Of a stretch of DNA of 64,000 nt, positions 23,518 through 31,535 are shown in pieces. The notes under the pieces were generated by a model. The model was not told where the DNA came from, did not search any database, and worked only from the letters and a program-made list of their open reading frames with translations. The DNA is from Clostridium sp. ZS2-4. Lineage in GTDB: Bacteria; Bacillota; Clostridia; Clostridiales; Clostridiaceae. A program made the position numbers and the translations under genes. Position 1 is the stretch's first letter, and each line of letters starts with the position of its first letter. Location of the stretch: positions 1 through 64,000 of the forward strand of contig NZ_JAPPRQ010000015.1 of NCBI RefSeq assembly GCF_026719745.1, read 5' to 3'.

Positions 23518-25821
23518 TCAATCTTCATTTAGAATATCAATAAACTTGTCCACAAGTATTGGATCAAATTGTATTCCAGCACATCTTTTAAGCTCTGCTA
23601 CAGCAGTTTCCTTTTTTAATGCTTTTCTGTAAGGGCGATCATTGGTCATTGCATCATAAGCATCTACAATAGAAAGTATTCTGCATTGAATAGGTATATC
23701 ATCGCCTTTTAAACCAACGGGGTATCCTTCACCATTCCACCATTCGTGATGTTTGAAAATCCAATCAGAAATGTGCATAAGGTCTGGGGAAGATTTAGCA
23801 ATACGATATCCTATTTCTGTATGTTTTTTCATTTCAGAAGCTTCTTCTTCATTAAGCTTGCCAGGTTTGAAAAGTATAGCATCTGAAATACCTACTTTCC
23901 CTATATCATGGAATTGTGCCAGCAAAGACATATCGTTAATTTCAGCATCAGACATGCCTACTGATTCAGCCAATTTACTTGCAAGCTCTTGTAAACGCTC
24001 ACCGTGTCCTTCAGTAATAAAATCACGTGCTTCCAGCATTTTCATCAATACCTGAACAATTTCGCTTTTGGTACTCTGATGATTATGAAGCTTTTCACGA
24101 TACATATAATTATCAGCTTCTTTAAACATTTCATTTAAATTTTTATAGTCTTTTTTGTATATTTCATAACCAAAAGAAATACTAAAAGGAACTAGGTTAT
24201 TACTGCTATTTACATGTTCAATATTTTTATTTATATTTGTTTTTATTTTTTTTATTTCTTCTTGTGAAGTATTATTCATTAAAATACCAAATTCGTCTCC
24301 ACCTATTCTTGCAATTACATCTTGTTTCCTAAAGCAAGAACGCAGTATATTCGCAACAGTACATAGATATTCATCTCCTACAGAATGACCAAGAGTGTCA
24401 TTAACCAATTTAAGACCGTCAAGATCACATATAACCATTGCAAAATTGGATAAATCTTCTGTTTCATTTTCATATATTTTTAGTTTGTTTTCAAAATAAT
24501 TTCTATTGTTAAGACCAGTTAAATTATCATGCATACTCATTTCGTATATACGATTGGCTGTGTTTTTACCTTCAGTTATATCTCTAACTATCACCATTAT
24601 GCTATTTGCATCACATTGTACAAAACGTGCTTCAAAATGATGAATTTCATCATGTAAATTCAGTGAATATTCTTCAATTTGAGTTTCACCAGTTTTAAAT
24701 AGATTAGCTATGCTTTTCATAAATTTACCAGTTAATTCCATTGCAAATATATCACTAAGAGATTTTCCAATAAATTCTTTAGGGGAAACATAAAACTCTT
24801 TAACATTTTCATGGTGATAATCAAGAAATATTCCATCAGGACTAATTACAAAAACCATATCAGGAAGTGCTTTAAATAATGCCTTAATTCTATTTTCACT
24901 ATTCTTTAGTTGGTCAATAAGCTTTGTCAACTGAGAGGTTTTTTGTTTAACCTTTTTATTAAGCATTCTATTTAAAATAACAAGCAAAAGTATTACACTA
25001 ATAATGATAATTGATACAATTATCATATAATTCATAAATTCAGCACTTATAGGAGGAGTGCCTAACCATTTTTCATCAATTTGCTTATATTCTGAAGATG
25101 AAATTAATGAAAAACCATTTTCAATAATATTTAATAGGTTAGTATTTCCTTTTCTGACTGCTCTATGAAACTCTCCATTATATAATGGGGCAGAGTAGTT
25201 GAAATTGTCTTTTATATTTGTTTTGTATATATAGTAAAGGGCAGAAGGTTTATCCATAATAAAAGTAACTATTTCATGGTTTTTAGCAGCATCAATTATA
25301 GCTTTATAACTGTCAAATTCTTTAAAATCAGTAATGCCTTTTTCTTTAAGAAAATGTACACTATAATCACCTTTTTTAACAGCCACAGAAAAACCTTTTA
25401 GGGTTTCAACACCATTTATTCCTGAAATATTTTTATTAAAGAAAACAGGTACTTGTGTTTCTGCATATGGTTTTGAAAAATCATATATTTGTGCTCGCTT
25501 TTCATTAGGAAAAATTCTATCTATTACATCAAATTGACCTCTTTCCATAAGCTTTTGAGCTTTATCCCAATTCATTGCATGAATTTCAACTTTTATGCCT
25601 GTTTTCATTTCAAAAAGTTTCCATTGATCTATTGTGATACCTTGCAGGTGTCCACTGCTGTCTTTAAATACATAAGGTGGGCAATCATCATCCATAACTA
25701 CTTTTATTGTATTAATTTTTTTATAGGAATCTGATTCAAAATTGTAATTAAAGGAACAATTAATAAGTAATGAGAGTATCAATATACATAAAAATAAAGA
25801 TTTTCTAATAAAAGCATTCAT
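23518..25821 (-). CDS. Sensor with SBP_bac_3, PAS, GGDEF and HD-GYP domains (c-di-GMP turnover)
   Basis: This 767-residue membrane sensor has a signal/anchor at residues 7-25. A solute-binding-protein-type sensor domain (about 38-255, VVMDDDCPPYVFKDSSGHLQ) follows, then a membrane helix (about 265-290), a PAS domain (about 305-420), GGDEF (RIGGDEFGI at about 504-512) and HD-GYP (FHDIGKVGI near 636; GEGYPVGLKG near 698). The diguanylate cyclase site is intact and an RxxD inhibitory site sits five residues upstream (RKQD). The HD-GYP signature is also intact, so both synthesis and hydrolysis of c-di-GMP are possible. The periplasmic-type domain suggests control by an amino-acid-like ligand. Monocistronic. 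Confidence 0.88.
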   Translation of the reverse strand: MNAFIRKSLFLCILILSLLINCSFNYNFESDSYKKINTIKVVMDDDCPPYVFKDSSGHLQGITIDQWKLFEMKTGIKVEIHAMNWDKAQKLMERGQFDVIDRIFPNEKRAQIYDFSKPYAETQVPVFFNKNISGINGVETLKGFSVAVKKGDYSVHFLKEKGITDFKEFDSYKAIIDAAKNHEIVTFIMDKPSALYYIYKTNIKDNFNYSAPLYNGEFHRAVRKGNTNLLNIIENGFSLISSSEYKQIDEKWLGTPPISAEFMNYMIIVSIIIISVILLLVILNRMLNKKVKQKTSQLTKLIDQLKNSENRIKALFKALPDMVFVISPDGIFLDYHHENVKEFYVSPKEFIGKSLSDIFAMELTGKFMKSIANLFKTGETQIEEYSLNLHDEIHHFEARFVQCDANSIMVIVRDITEGKNTANRIYEMSMHDNLTGLNNRNYFENKLKIYENETEDLSNFAMVICDLDGLKLVNDTLGHSVGDEYLCTVANILRSCFRKQDVIARIGGDEFGILMNNTSQEEIKKIKTNINKNIEHVNSSNNLVPFSISFGYEIYKKDYKNLNEMFKEADNYMYREKLHNHQSTKSEIVQVLMKMLEARDFITEGHGERLQELASKLAESVGMSDAEINDMSLLAQFHDIGKVGISDAILFKPGKLNEEEASEMKKHTEIGYRIAKSSPDLMHISDWIFKHHEWWNGEGYPVGLKGDDIPIQCRILSIVDAYDAMTNDRPYRKALKKETAVAELKRCAGIQFDPILVDKFIDILNED

Positions 25822-26184
25822 AACATTTCCTCATTTCATTGATATCATAAAAAGTATTTACCTTAATTTTACACTAAAAAAAGATAAATTTCTACAAAAA
25901 ATGATTCTAAGTAGTTATAAATTTCTAAAATAGCAAGATAGTTGGTGGAATGTTGAGATTTGAAAAATAATAATATAGAAAGTATATTAGTGAAAAAAGT
26001 AGTAAAGTAATACATTAAAGTTAAAAAAAGATTAAATGGTTTTTATATGAAAAATATGTTTATTTTTAACTAAAAATGTGATAAAATCTCAGTGTCGGTA
26101 TTCAGTATGAAACTGAACTTTTACCAAAAAATTTATATTAAAAGACTTACATCCATTAATTGGAGTAAGAACGGAGGGATTATC
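25822..26184. other. 363-bp divergent gap, no identified element
   Basis: This is the AT-rich region between the divergent GGDEF/HD-GYP and ECF genes. A possible plus-strand -10 (TAAAAT at about 26081-26086) and a small hairpin (TTCAGT...ACTGAA at about 26101-26117) lie before the ECF gene. I looked for THF, preQ1, TPP, FMN and cobalamin riboswitch cores and saw none. Confidence 0.4.
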
Positions 26185-26769
26185 ATGTCAGAAAAAGTTT
26201 TATCAGGATCAAAAATCAAAACAAGACAAATCACTGTAATAGGTATGCTGTTTGCAATAACTATTGTACTTGGTGCTACAGGGTTAGGATTCATTCCTAT
26301 TGGACCACTAAAATTGACAATAATGCATATACCTATAATTATAGCGTCAATACTTGAAGGTCCTATAGTTGGTGCTATAAATGGACTGCTATTTGGTATT
26401 TTCAGTATGATACAAGCTATTAATACTCCAACACCAGTTTCATTTATATTTTTAAATCCTATAGTAGCAGTACTTCCAAGAATACTTATAGGAGTAACGC
26501 CATACTATACTTATAAACTAATGAAGACAAAACTGGAAAAAGTAAATTTAGGATTTTCTATTTTGGTTGGTTCTTTTACGAATACTATTGGAGTAATGGG
26601 ATTAATATATATTTTATATATAGATGAATATGCTAAAGCACTGCATATGTCTCACAGCTTAGCAGTTAAAACTATAGTAGGCTATATTTTAAATGGTTTT
26701 GTATCTGGGTCGGCAGCAGTTTTAATATCAATGCCAATAATCTTGGCAGTAAGAAAAATTAGAAAATAA
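26185..26769 (+). CDS. ECF transporter S component
   Basis: This 194-residue integral membrane protein has about six hydrophobic segments. It begins with a short basic N-terminus and ITVIGMLFAITIVLGATGLG, then FIPIGPLKLTIMHIPIIIAS. This is the pattern of S components (substrate-binding subunits) of energy-coupling factor vitamin transporters, closest to the COG4684-type group by the IGPLKLTIMHIPVI motif. The shared A, A' and T subunits are not in the window and are normally encoded elsewhere. The ATG at 26185 follows GGAGGG; the frame extends to a GTG at 26092 without a site. The substrate (pantothenate, folate or other) cannot be assigned. Confidence 0.8.
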   Translation: MSEKVLSGSKIKTRQITVIGMLFAITIVLGATGLGFIPIGPLKLTIMHIPIIIASILEGPIVGAINGLLFGIFSMIQAINTPTPVSFIFLNPIVAVLPRILIGVTPYYTYKLMKTKLEKVNLGFSILVGSFTNTIGVMGLIYILYIDEYAKALHMSHSLAVKTIVGYILNGFVSGSAAVLISMPIILAVRKIRK

Positions 26770-26831
26770 TCCTACAGAAAGTAACAAGCTGAGAATATTA
26801 TGGAAATTTAAGAATATAGGAATTTAGGAAT

Positions 26832-26880
26832 AAACCTTCTTAAGAATTTTGAAATAAAAATTCTTGGGAAGGTTTTTTTA
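26832..26880 (+). terminator. Terminator of the CTTCTTAAGAA family
   Basis: AAACCTTCTTAAGAATTTT (26832-26850) pairs with AAAATTCTTGGGAAGGTTT (26857-26875) by G-U pairs at the GGG, with a T-run after it. It ends the ECF gene. The gap from here to 27014 shows nothing else. Confidence 0.88.
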
Positions 26881-27014
26881 TAAAAATATATAAAAGTAAC
26901 TTTTTTTATCAAAGCCACCTCTGGCTTTTTTTACTATAATGTTCCACGACATACTGTTTTTTAGAGCATCCATTTTATATTATTTGATATCTATTTCCTA
27001 CTGGATTAACCTCT

Positions 27015-27106
27015 ATATTCTAAGTAACTGATTGAAAATAAAAGAATATTATATTATAAGGTTGAACTTTAGATAAATAAATTCAAAAGCGTGGGGGTCA
27101 ACTGAA
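27015..27106 (+). promoter_or_regulatory. Promoter region of the first SBBP gene (duplicated at 31445)
   Basis: TTGAAA (27032-27037), a 17-bp spacer and TATAAG (27055-27060) form a good sigma-A promoter. The whole 92-bp block is nearly identical to 31445-31535 in front of the third SBBP gene, down to the GTGGGGGTYAACTGAA ribosome-site region. Confidence 0.7.
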
Positions 27107-29236
27107 ATGACAATTAAAATAAAAAAGAAAAATTATACAAAAGATGATAATTCAATAGGAAAAATATCTGAAGAAAAGAAGAATCAGGTTTATGAGATAC
27201 TAAAAAGTATTCCAAGTACTTTTATTTATAATGAAGGTCAGGTAGATTCAAAAGTTAAGTACTATATAAAGGGCAGCAGCTGTGGAATTTACTTTACTCA
27301 AGAAGAAGTAGTATTAACCTTCCTTCATGGAAAATCACAAAAAGACAAAATGAATTCTGAAGAAATGATTTGTACGGCATTTCATTTGCAGTTTGCAGGA
27401 GCTAACTCTGATGTGAGAATTGAAGGAGAGAATAAGTGCAAAGGAACAGTTAATTACTTTAAAGGAAATGACTCTTCAAAATGGCATACACAAATAGCTA
27501 CTTATGAAAAGATAATATACAAAGAATTATGGTCAGGTGTAGACTTAGTGTTTTACGGCATGAATGGGGAACTAAAATATGATTTCATTTTACAACCAGG
27601 AGCATCTGTAGAAGATATTGGATTTATTTATAAAGGTTGTGATGAAATAGATATAGATGAAAAAGGAAATCTTATAATTGGAAATAAATTTGGCGTGATA
27701 ATAGATGAGAAACCTATAAGTTATCAGCAGATTGATAATAAAAAAATAATGGTGGAGAGTAACTTTGTCTTAAAGAAAAAAGAAAATAACAAAAGTGTTT
27801 ATGGATTTAAAATAAGTGATAATTATAATCCAGATTATTCTGTTATTATAGATCCGCAAATACTTTATTCCAGCTATCTAGGAGGAAGTGGTGATGATTA
27901 TGGTTATGGTATAGCAGTAGATAATGCAGGAAATGTGTATGTAACGGGAAGAACTTATTCATCAGATTTTCCAACAGACAATGGCTTTGATACAATGTTA
28001 AAAGGAAGTACAGATGCATTTGTAACAAAGATAGATGGAATACCATCTATAGTATACTCCAGTTATCTAGGAGGAAGTGGTAGTGATTATGGTTATAGGA
28101 TAGCTGTAGATAATGGAGGAAACGTGTATGTAACGGGAGCAACTTATTCATTAGATTTTCCTACAGATAACGGCTTTGATACACATTACAATGGAAATGG
28201 AGATGTATTTGTAACAAAGATAGATTCAGTACCATCTATAGTATACTCCAGTTATTTAGGCGGAAGTGGTGTTGATTGGGGGAATAGTATAGTAGTAGAT
28301 AATGTAGGAAATGTGTATGTAACTGGATATACTAGTTCAGTAGATTTTCCAACAGATAACGGTTTTGATACAAATTTAAGCGGAAATGGAGATGTATTTG
28401 TAACAAAGATAGATGTAACACCATCTATAGTATACTCCAGCTATTTAGGCGGAAGTAGTTGGGATTATGGATGGGGTATAGCAGTAGATAATGAAGGAAA
28501 TGTGTATGTAACGGGACATACTTATTCAACAGATTTTCCAACAGATAATGGTTTTGATACAACATTAAAAGGAAGTAGAGATGTATTTGTAACAAAGATA
28601 GATTCAACACCATCTATAGTATATTCCAGCTATCTGGGAGGAAGTAGTAGTGATTATGGTTATGGTATAGCAGTAGATAATGAAGGAAATGTGTATGTAA
28701 CGGGATTCACTTATTCATCAGATTTTCCAACAAATAATGGCTTTGATACAAATTTAAGTGGAAGTGTAGATGCATTTGTAACAAAGATAGATGGAACACC
28801 ATCTATAGTATACTCCAGCTATCTAGGAGGAAGTGATAGGGATTATGGAAGGGGTATAGCAGTAGATAATGGAGGGAATGTGTATGTAACGGGATATACT
28901 GAGTCATCAGATTTCCCAATAGATAATGGTTTTGGTACAACCTTAAAAGGAAGTGTAGATGCATTTGTAACAAAGATAGATTCAACACCATCTATAGTAT
29001 ATTCCAGTTATCTGGGAGGAAGCAGTAGTGATGAAGGCTGGGGTATAGCAGTAGATGATGCAGGAAATGTGTATGTAACGGGAGAGACTTCATCTAAAGA
29101 TTTTACTATTTATAATGCCTTTGATACTGATTCAAGTAGAGATGAGGTATTTGTTACTAAGATAGGAGAAGGAATAATTGAAATAAATAATGTAACCATT
29201 ACTGGTATGGTAGTTAATGGAACTTTAATTAAGTAA
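27107..29236 (+). CDS. SBBP-repeat beta-propeller protein, copy 1
   Basis: This 709-residue protein has an N-terminal domain of about 245 residues beginning with FIYNEGQVDSKVKYYIKGSS, the DUF7948-like module that usually precedes SBBP repeats. Seven SBBP repeats of 63 residues follow, each with the pattern YSSYLGGS..DYG.GIAVD, GNVYVTG.T.S.DFPT and GFDT...DAFVTKID. The repeats should form a beta-propeller. The short end (INNVTITGMVVNGTLIK) is shared by all three copies. No signal peptide or membrane helix is present although the family is usually secreted. GGGGG site. Copy 2 starts 21 bp downstream, so the two are probably co-transcribed. Confidence 0.85.
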   Translation: MTIKIKKKNYTKDDNSIGKISEEKKNQVYEILKSIPSTFIYNEGQVDSKVKYYIKGSSCGIYFTQEEVVLTFLHGKSQKDKMNSEEMICTAFHLQFAGANSDVRIEGENKCKGTVNYFKGNDSSKWHTQIATYEKIIYKELWSGVDLVFYGMNGELKYDFILQPGASVEDIGFIYKGCDEIDIDEKGNLIIGNKFGVIIDEKPISYQQIDNKKIMVESNFVLKKKENNKSVYGFKISDNYNPDYSVIIDPQILYSSYLGGSGDDYGYGIAVDNAGNVYVTGRTYSSDFPTDNGFDTMLKGSTDAFVTKIDGIPSIVYSSYLGGSGSDYGYRIAVDNGGNVYVTGATYSLDFPTDNGFDTHYNGNGDVFVTKIDSVPSIVYSSYLGGSGVDWGNSIVVDNVGNVYVTGYTSSVDFPTDNGFDTNLSGNGDVFVTKIDVTPSIVYSSYLGGSSWDYGWGIAVDNEGNVYVTGHTYSTDFPTDNGFDTTLKGSRDVFVTKIDSTPSIVYSSYLGGSSSDYGYGIAVDNEGNVYVTGFTYSSDFPTNNGFDTNLSGSVDAFVTKIDGTPSIVYSSYLGGSDRDYGRGIAVDNGGNVYVTGYTESSDFPIDNGFGTTLKGSVDAFVTKIDSTPSIVYSSYLGGSSSDEGWGIAVDDAGNVYVTGETSSKDFTIYNAFDTDSSRDEVFVTKIGEGIIEINNVTITGMVVNGTLIK

Positions 29237-29257
29237 AATTTTGGGGGGTTAACTGAA

Positions 29258-31375
29258 ATGACAATTAAAATAAAAAAGAAAAATTATACAAAAGATGATA
29301 ATTCCCTAGGTAAAATATCTGAAGAAAAGAAGAATCAGGTTTATGAGATACTAAAAAGTATTCCAAGTACTTTTATTTATAATGAAGGTCAGGTAGATTC
29401 AAAAGTTAAGTACTATATAAAGGGTGGCAGCTGTGCAATTTACTTTACTCAAGAAGAAGTAGTGTTAACTTTCCTTCATGAAAAATTACCCAAAGACAAA
29501 ATGAACTCTGAAGAAATGATTTGTACGGTCTTTCATTTACAGTTTGCAGGAGCTAACTCTGATGTGAGAATTGAAGGAGAGAATAAGTGTAAAGGAACAG
29601 TAAATTACTTTAAAGGAAATGACTCTTCAAAATGGCATACACAAATAGCTACTTATGAAAAGATAGTATACCAAGAATTATGGTCAGGTGTAGACTTAGT
29701 ATTTTACGGTATGAATGGGGAACTAAAATATGATTTTATTTTACAACCAGGAGCATCTGTAGAAGATATTGGATTTATTTATAAAGGTTGTGATGAAATA
29801 TCTATAGATGAAAAAGGAAATCTTATAATTGAAAATGAATTTGGTGTGATAATAGATGAGAAACCTATAAGTTATCAGCAGATTGATAATAAAAAAATAA
29901 TGGTGGAGAGTAACTTTGTCTTAAAGAAAAAAGAAAATAACAAAAGTGTTTATGGATTTAAAATAAGTGATAATTATAATCCAGATTATTCTGTTATTAT
30001 AGATCCGCAAATACTTTATTCCAGCTATCTAGGAGGAAGTGGTGATGATTATGGTTATGGTATAGCAGTAGATAATGCAGGAAATGTGTATGTAACGGGA
30101 AGAACTTATTCATCAGATTTTCCAACAGACAATGGCTTTGATACAATGTTAAAAGGAAGTACAGATGCATTTGTAACAAAGATAGATGGAATACCATCTA
30201 TAGTATATTCTAGCTATCTGGGAGGAAATGGTAGTGATTATGGTTATAGTATAGCTGTAGATAATGGAGGAAACGTGTATGTAACGGGAACAACTTATTC
30301 ATCAGATTTTCCAACAGATAATGGGTTTGATACAACCTTAAAAGGAAGTGTAGATGCATTTGTAACAAAGATAGATGGAGCACCATCTATAGTATACTCC
30401 AGCTATTTAGGCGGAAGTGGTGATGATTGGGGAAATAGTATAGCCGTAGATAATCTAGGCCATGTGTATGTAACGGGATATACTAGTTCAGTAGATTTTC
30501 CTACAGATAATGGCTTTGATACACATTACAATGGAAATGGAGATGTATTTGTAACAAAGATAGATGGAGTACCGTCTATAGTATATTCCAGCTATTTAGG
30601 AGGAAGTAGTTGGGATTATGGAATGGGTATAGCAGTAGATAATGTAGGCAATGTGTATGTAACGGGAATAACTAGTTCATCAGATTTTCCAACAGATAAT
30701 GGTTTTGATACAACCCTAAAAGGAAGTAGAGATGCATTTGTAACAAAGATAGATGGAGCACCATCTATAGTGTATTCCAGCTATTTAGGAGGAAGTAGTA
30801 TTGATTATGCTTATGGTATAGCAGTAGATAATGCAGGAAATGTGTATGTAACAGGAGAAACTGATTCAGCAGATTTTCCAATAGATAACGGCTTTGATAC
30901 AACATTAAAAGGAGGTGTAGATGCATTTGTAACAAAGATAGATGGAACACCATCTATAGTATATTCCAGCTATCTAGGAGGAAGTGATAGGGATTATGGA
31001 ATTGGTATAGCAGTAGATAATGGAGGAAATGTGTATGTAACGGGATATACCCAGTCAACAGATTTTCCAACAGATAATGGCTTTGATACAACCTTAAAAG
31101 GAAGTAGAGATGCATTTGTAACAAAGATAGATTCAATACCATCTATAGTATATTCCAGCTATTTAGGAGGAAGTGATATTGATTCTGGTAATAGTATAGC
31201 AGTAGATAATGGAGGAAATGTGTATGTAACGGGAGATACTGCGTCATCAGATTTCATAATATATGATGCTTTTGATACAGAATTAAGTGGATATTATGGT
31301 GCATTTGTAACAAAGATAGGAGAAGGAATAATTAAAATAAATAATGTAACCATTACTGGTATGGTAGTTAAGTAA
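29258..31375 (+). CDS. SBBP-repeat beta-propeller protein, copy 2
   Basis: This 705-residue paralogue of the previous gene has the same N-terminal domain and seven 63-residue SBBP repeats. About 360 bp (roughly 29848-30207) look identical by eye to 27694-28056, spanning the end of the N-terminal domain and the first repeat. That implies a recent duplication or gene conversion. Variation is concentrated at the same few positions of each repeat (the residues after LGGS and after GYG), as expected for exposed loops. No signal peptide. A terminator hairpin follows at 31395-31431. Function unknown; a role as an internal or non-classically exported surface protein is speculation. Confidence 0.85.
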   Translation: MTIKIKKKNYTKDDNSLGKISEEKKNQVYEILKSIPSTFIYNEGQVDSKVKYYIKGGSCAIYFTQEEVVLTFLHEKLPKDKMNSEEMICTVFHLQFAGANSDVRIEGENKCKGTVNYFKGNDSSKWHTQIATYEKIVYQELWSGVDLVFYGMNGELKYDFILQPGASVEDIGFIYKGCDEISIDEKGNLIIENEFGVIIDEKPISYQQIDNKKIMVESNFVLKKKENNKSVYGFKISDNYNPDYSVIIDPQILYSSYLGGSGDDYGYGIAVDNAGNVYVTGRTYSSDFPTDNGFDTMLKGSTDAFVTKIDGIPSIVYSSYLGGNGSDYGYSIAVDNGGNVYVTGTTYSSDFPTDNGFDTTLKGSVDAFVTKIDGAPSIVYSSYLGGSGDDWGNSIAVDNLGHVYVTGYTSSVDFPTDNGFDTHYNGNGDVFVTKIDGVPSIVYSSYLGGSSWDYGMGIAVDNVGNVYVTGITSSSDFPTDNGFDTTLKGSRDAFVTKIDGAPSIVYSSYLGGSSIDYAYGIAVDNAGNVYVTGETDSADFPIDNGFDTTLKGGVDAFVTKIDGTPSIVYSSYLGGSDRDYGIGIAVDNGGNVYVTGYTQSTDFPTDNGFDTTLKGSRDAFVTKIDSIPSIVYSSYLGGSDIDSGNSIAVDNGGNVYVTGDTASSDFIIYDAFDTELSGYYGAFVTKIGEGIIKINNVTITGMVVK

Positions 31376-31394
31376 AATTTTATTGAAATAAGTT

Positions 31395-31431
31395 ATAAAG
31401 AGCAGATGCGGATGGTGTATCTGCTCTTTAT
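31395..31431 (+). terminator. Terminator after SBBP copy 2
   Basis: ATAAAGAGCAGATGC (31395-31409) pairs with GTATCTGCTCTTTAT (31417-31431). A related hairpin (AAAGAGCAGATAC...) follows copy 3, so the 3' flank was duplicated with the gene. Confidence 0.75.
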
Positions 31432-31444
31432 GCATTAATCGCTG

Positions 31445-31535
31445 TATTCTAAGTAACTGATTGAAAATAAAAGAATATTATATTATAAGGTTGAGCTTTA
31501 GATAAATAAATTCAAAAGTGTGGGGGTTAACTGAA
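31445..31535 (+). promoter_or_regulatory. Promoter region of the third SBBP gene
   Basis: TTGAAA (31461-31466), 17 bp and TATAAG (31484-31489) are in the same positions as in the copy before gene 1. The block is a near-identical duplicate of 27015-27106. Confidence 0.7.

Noticed and set aside
26081..26184. Vitamin riboswitch upstream of the ECF S component
   Set aside because: No core motif of THF, FMN, TPP, cobalamin or preQ1 elements could be found by eye; only a short generic hairpin.
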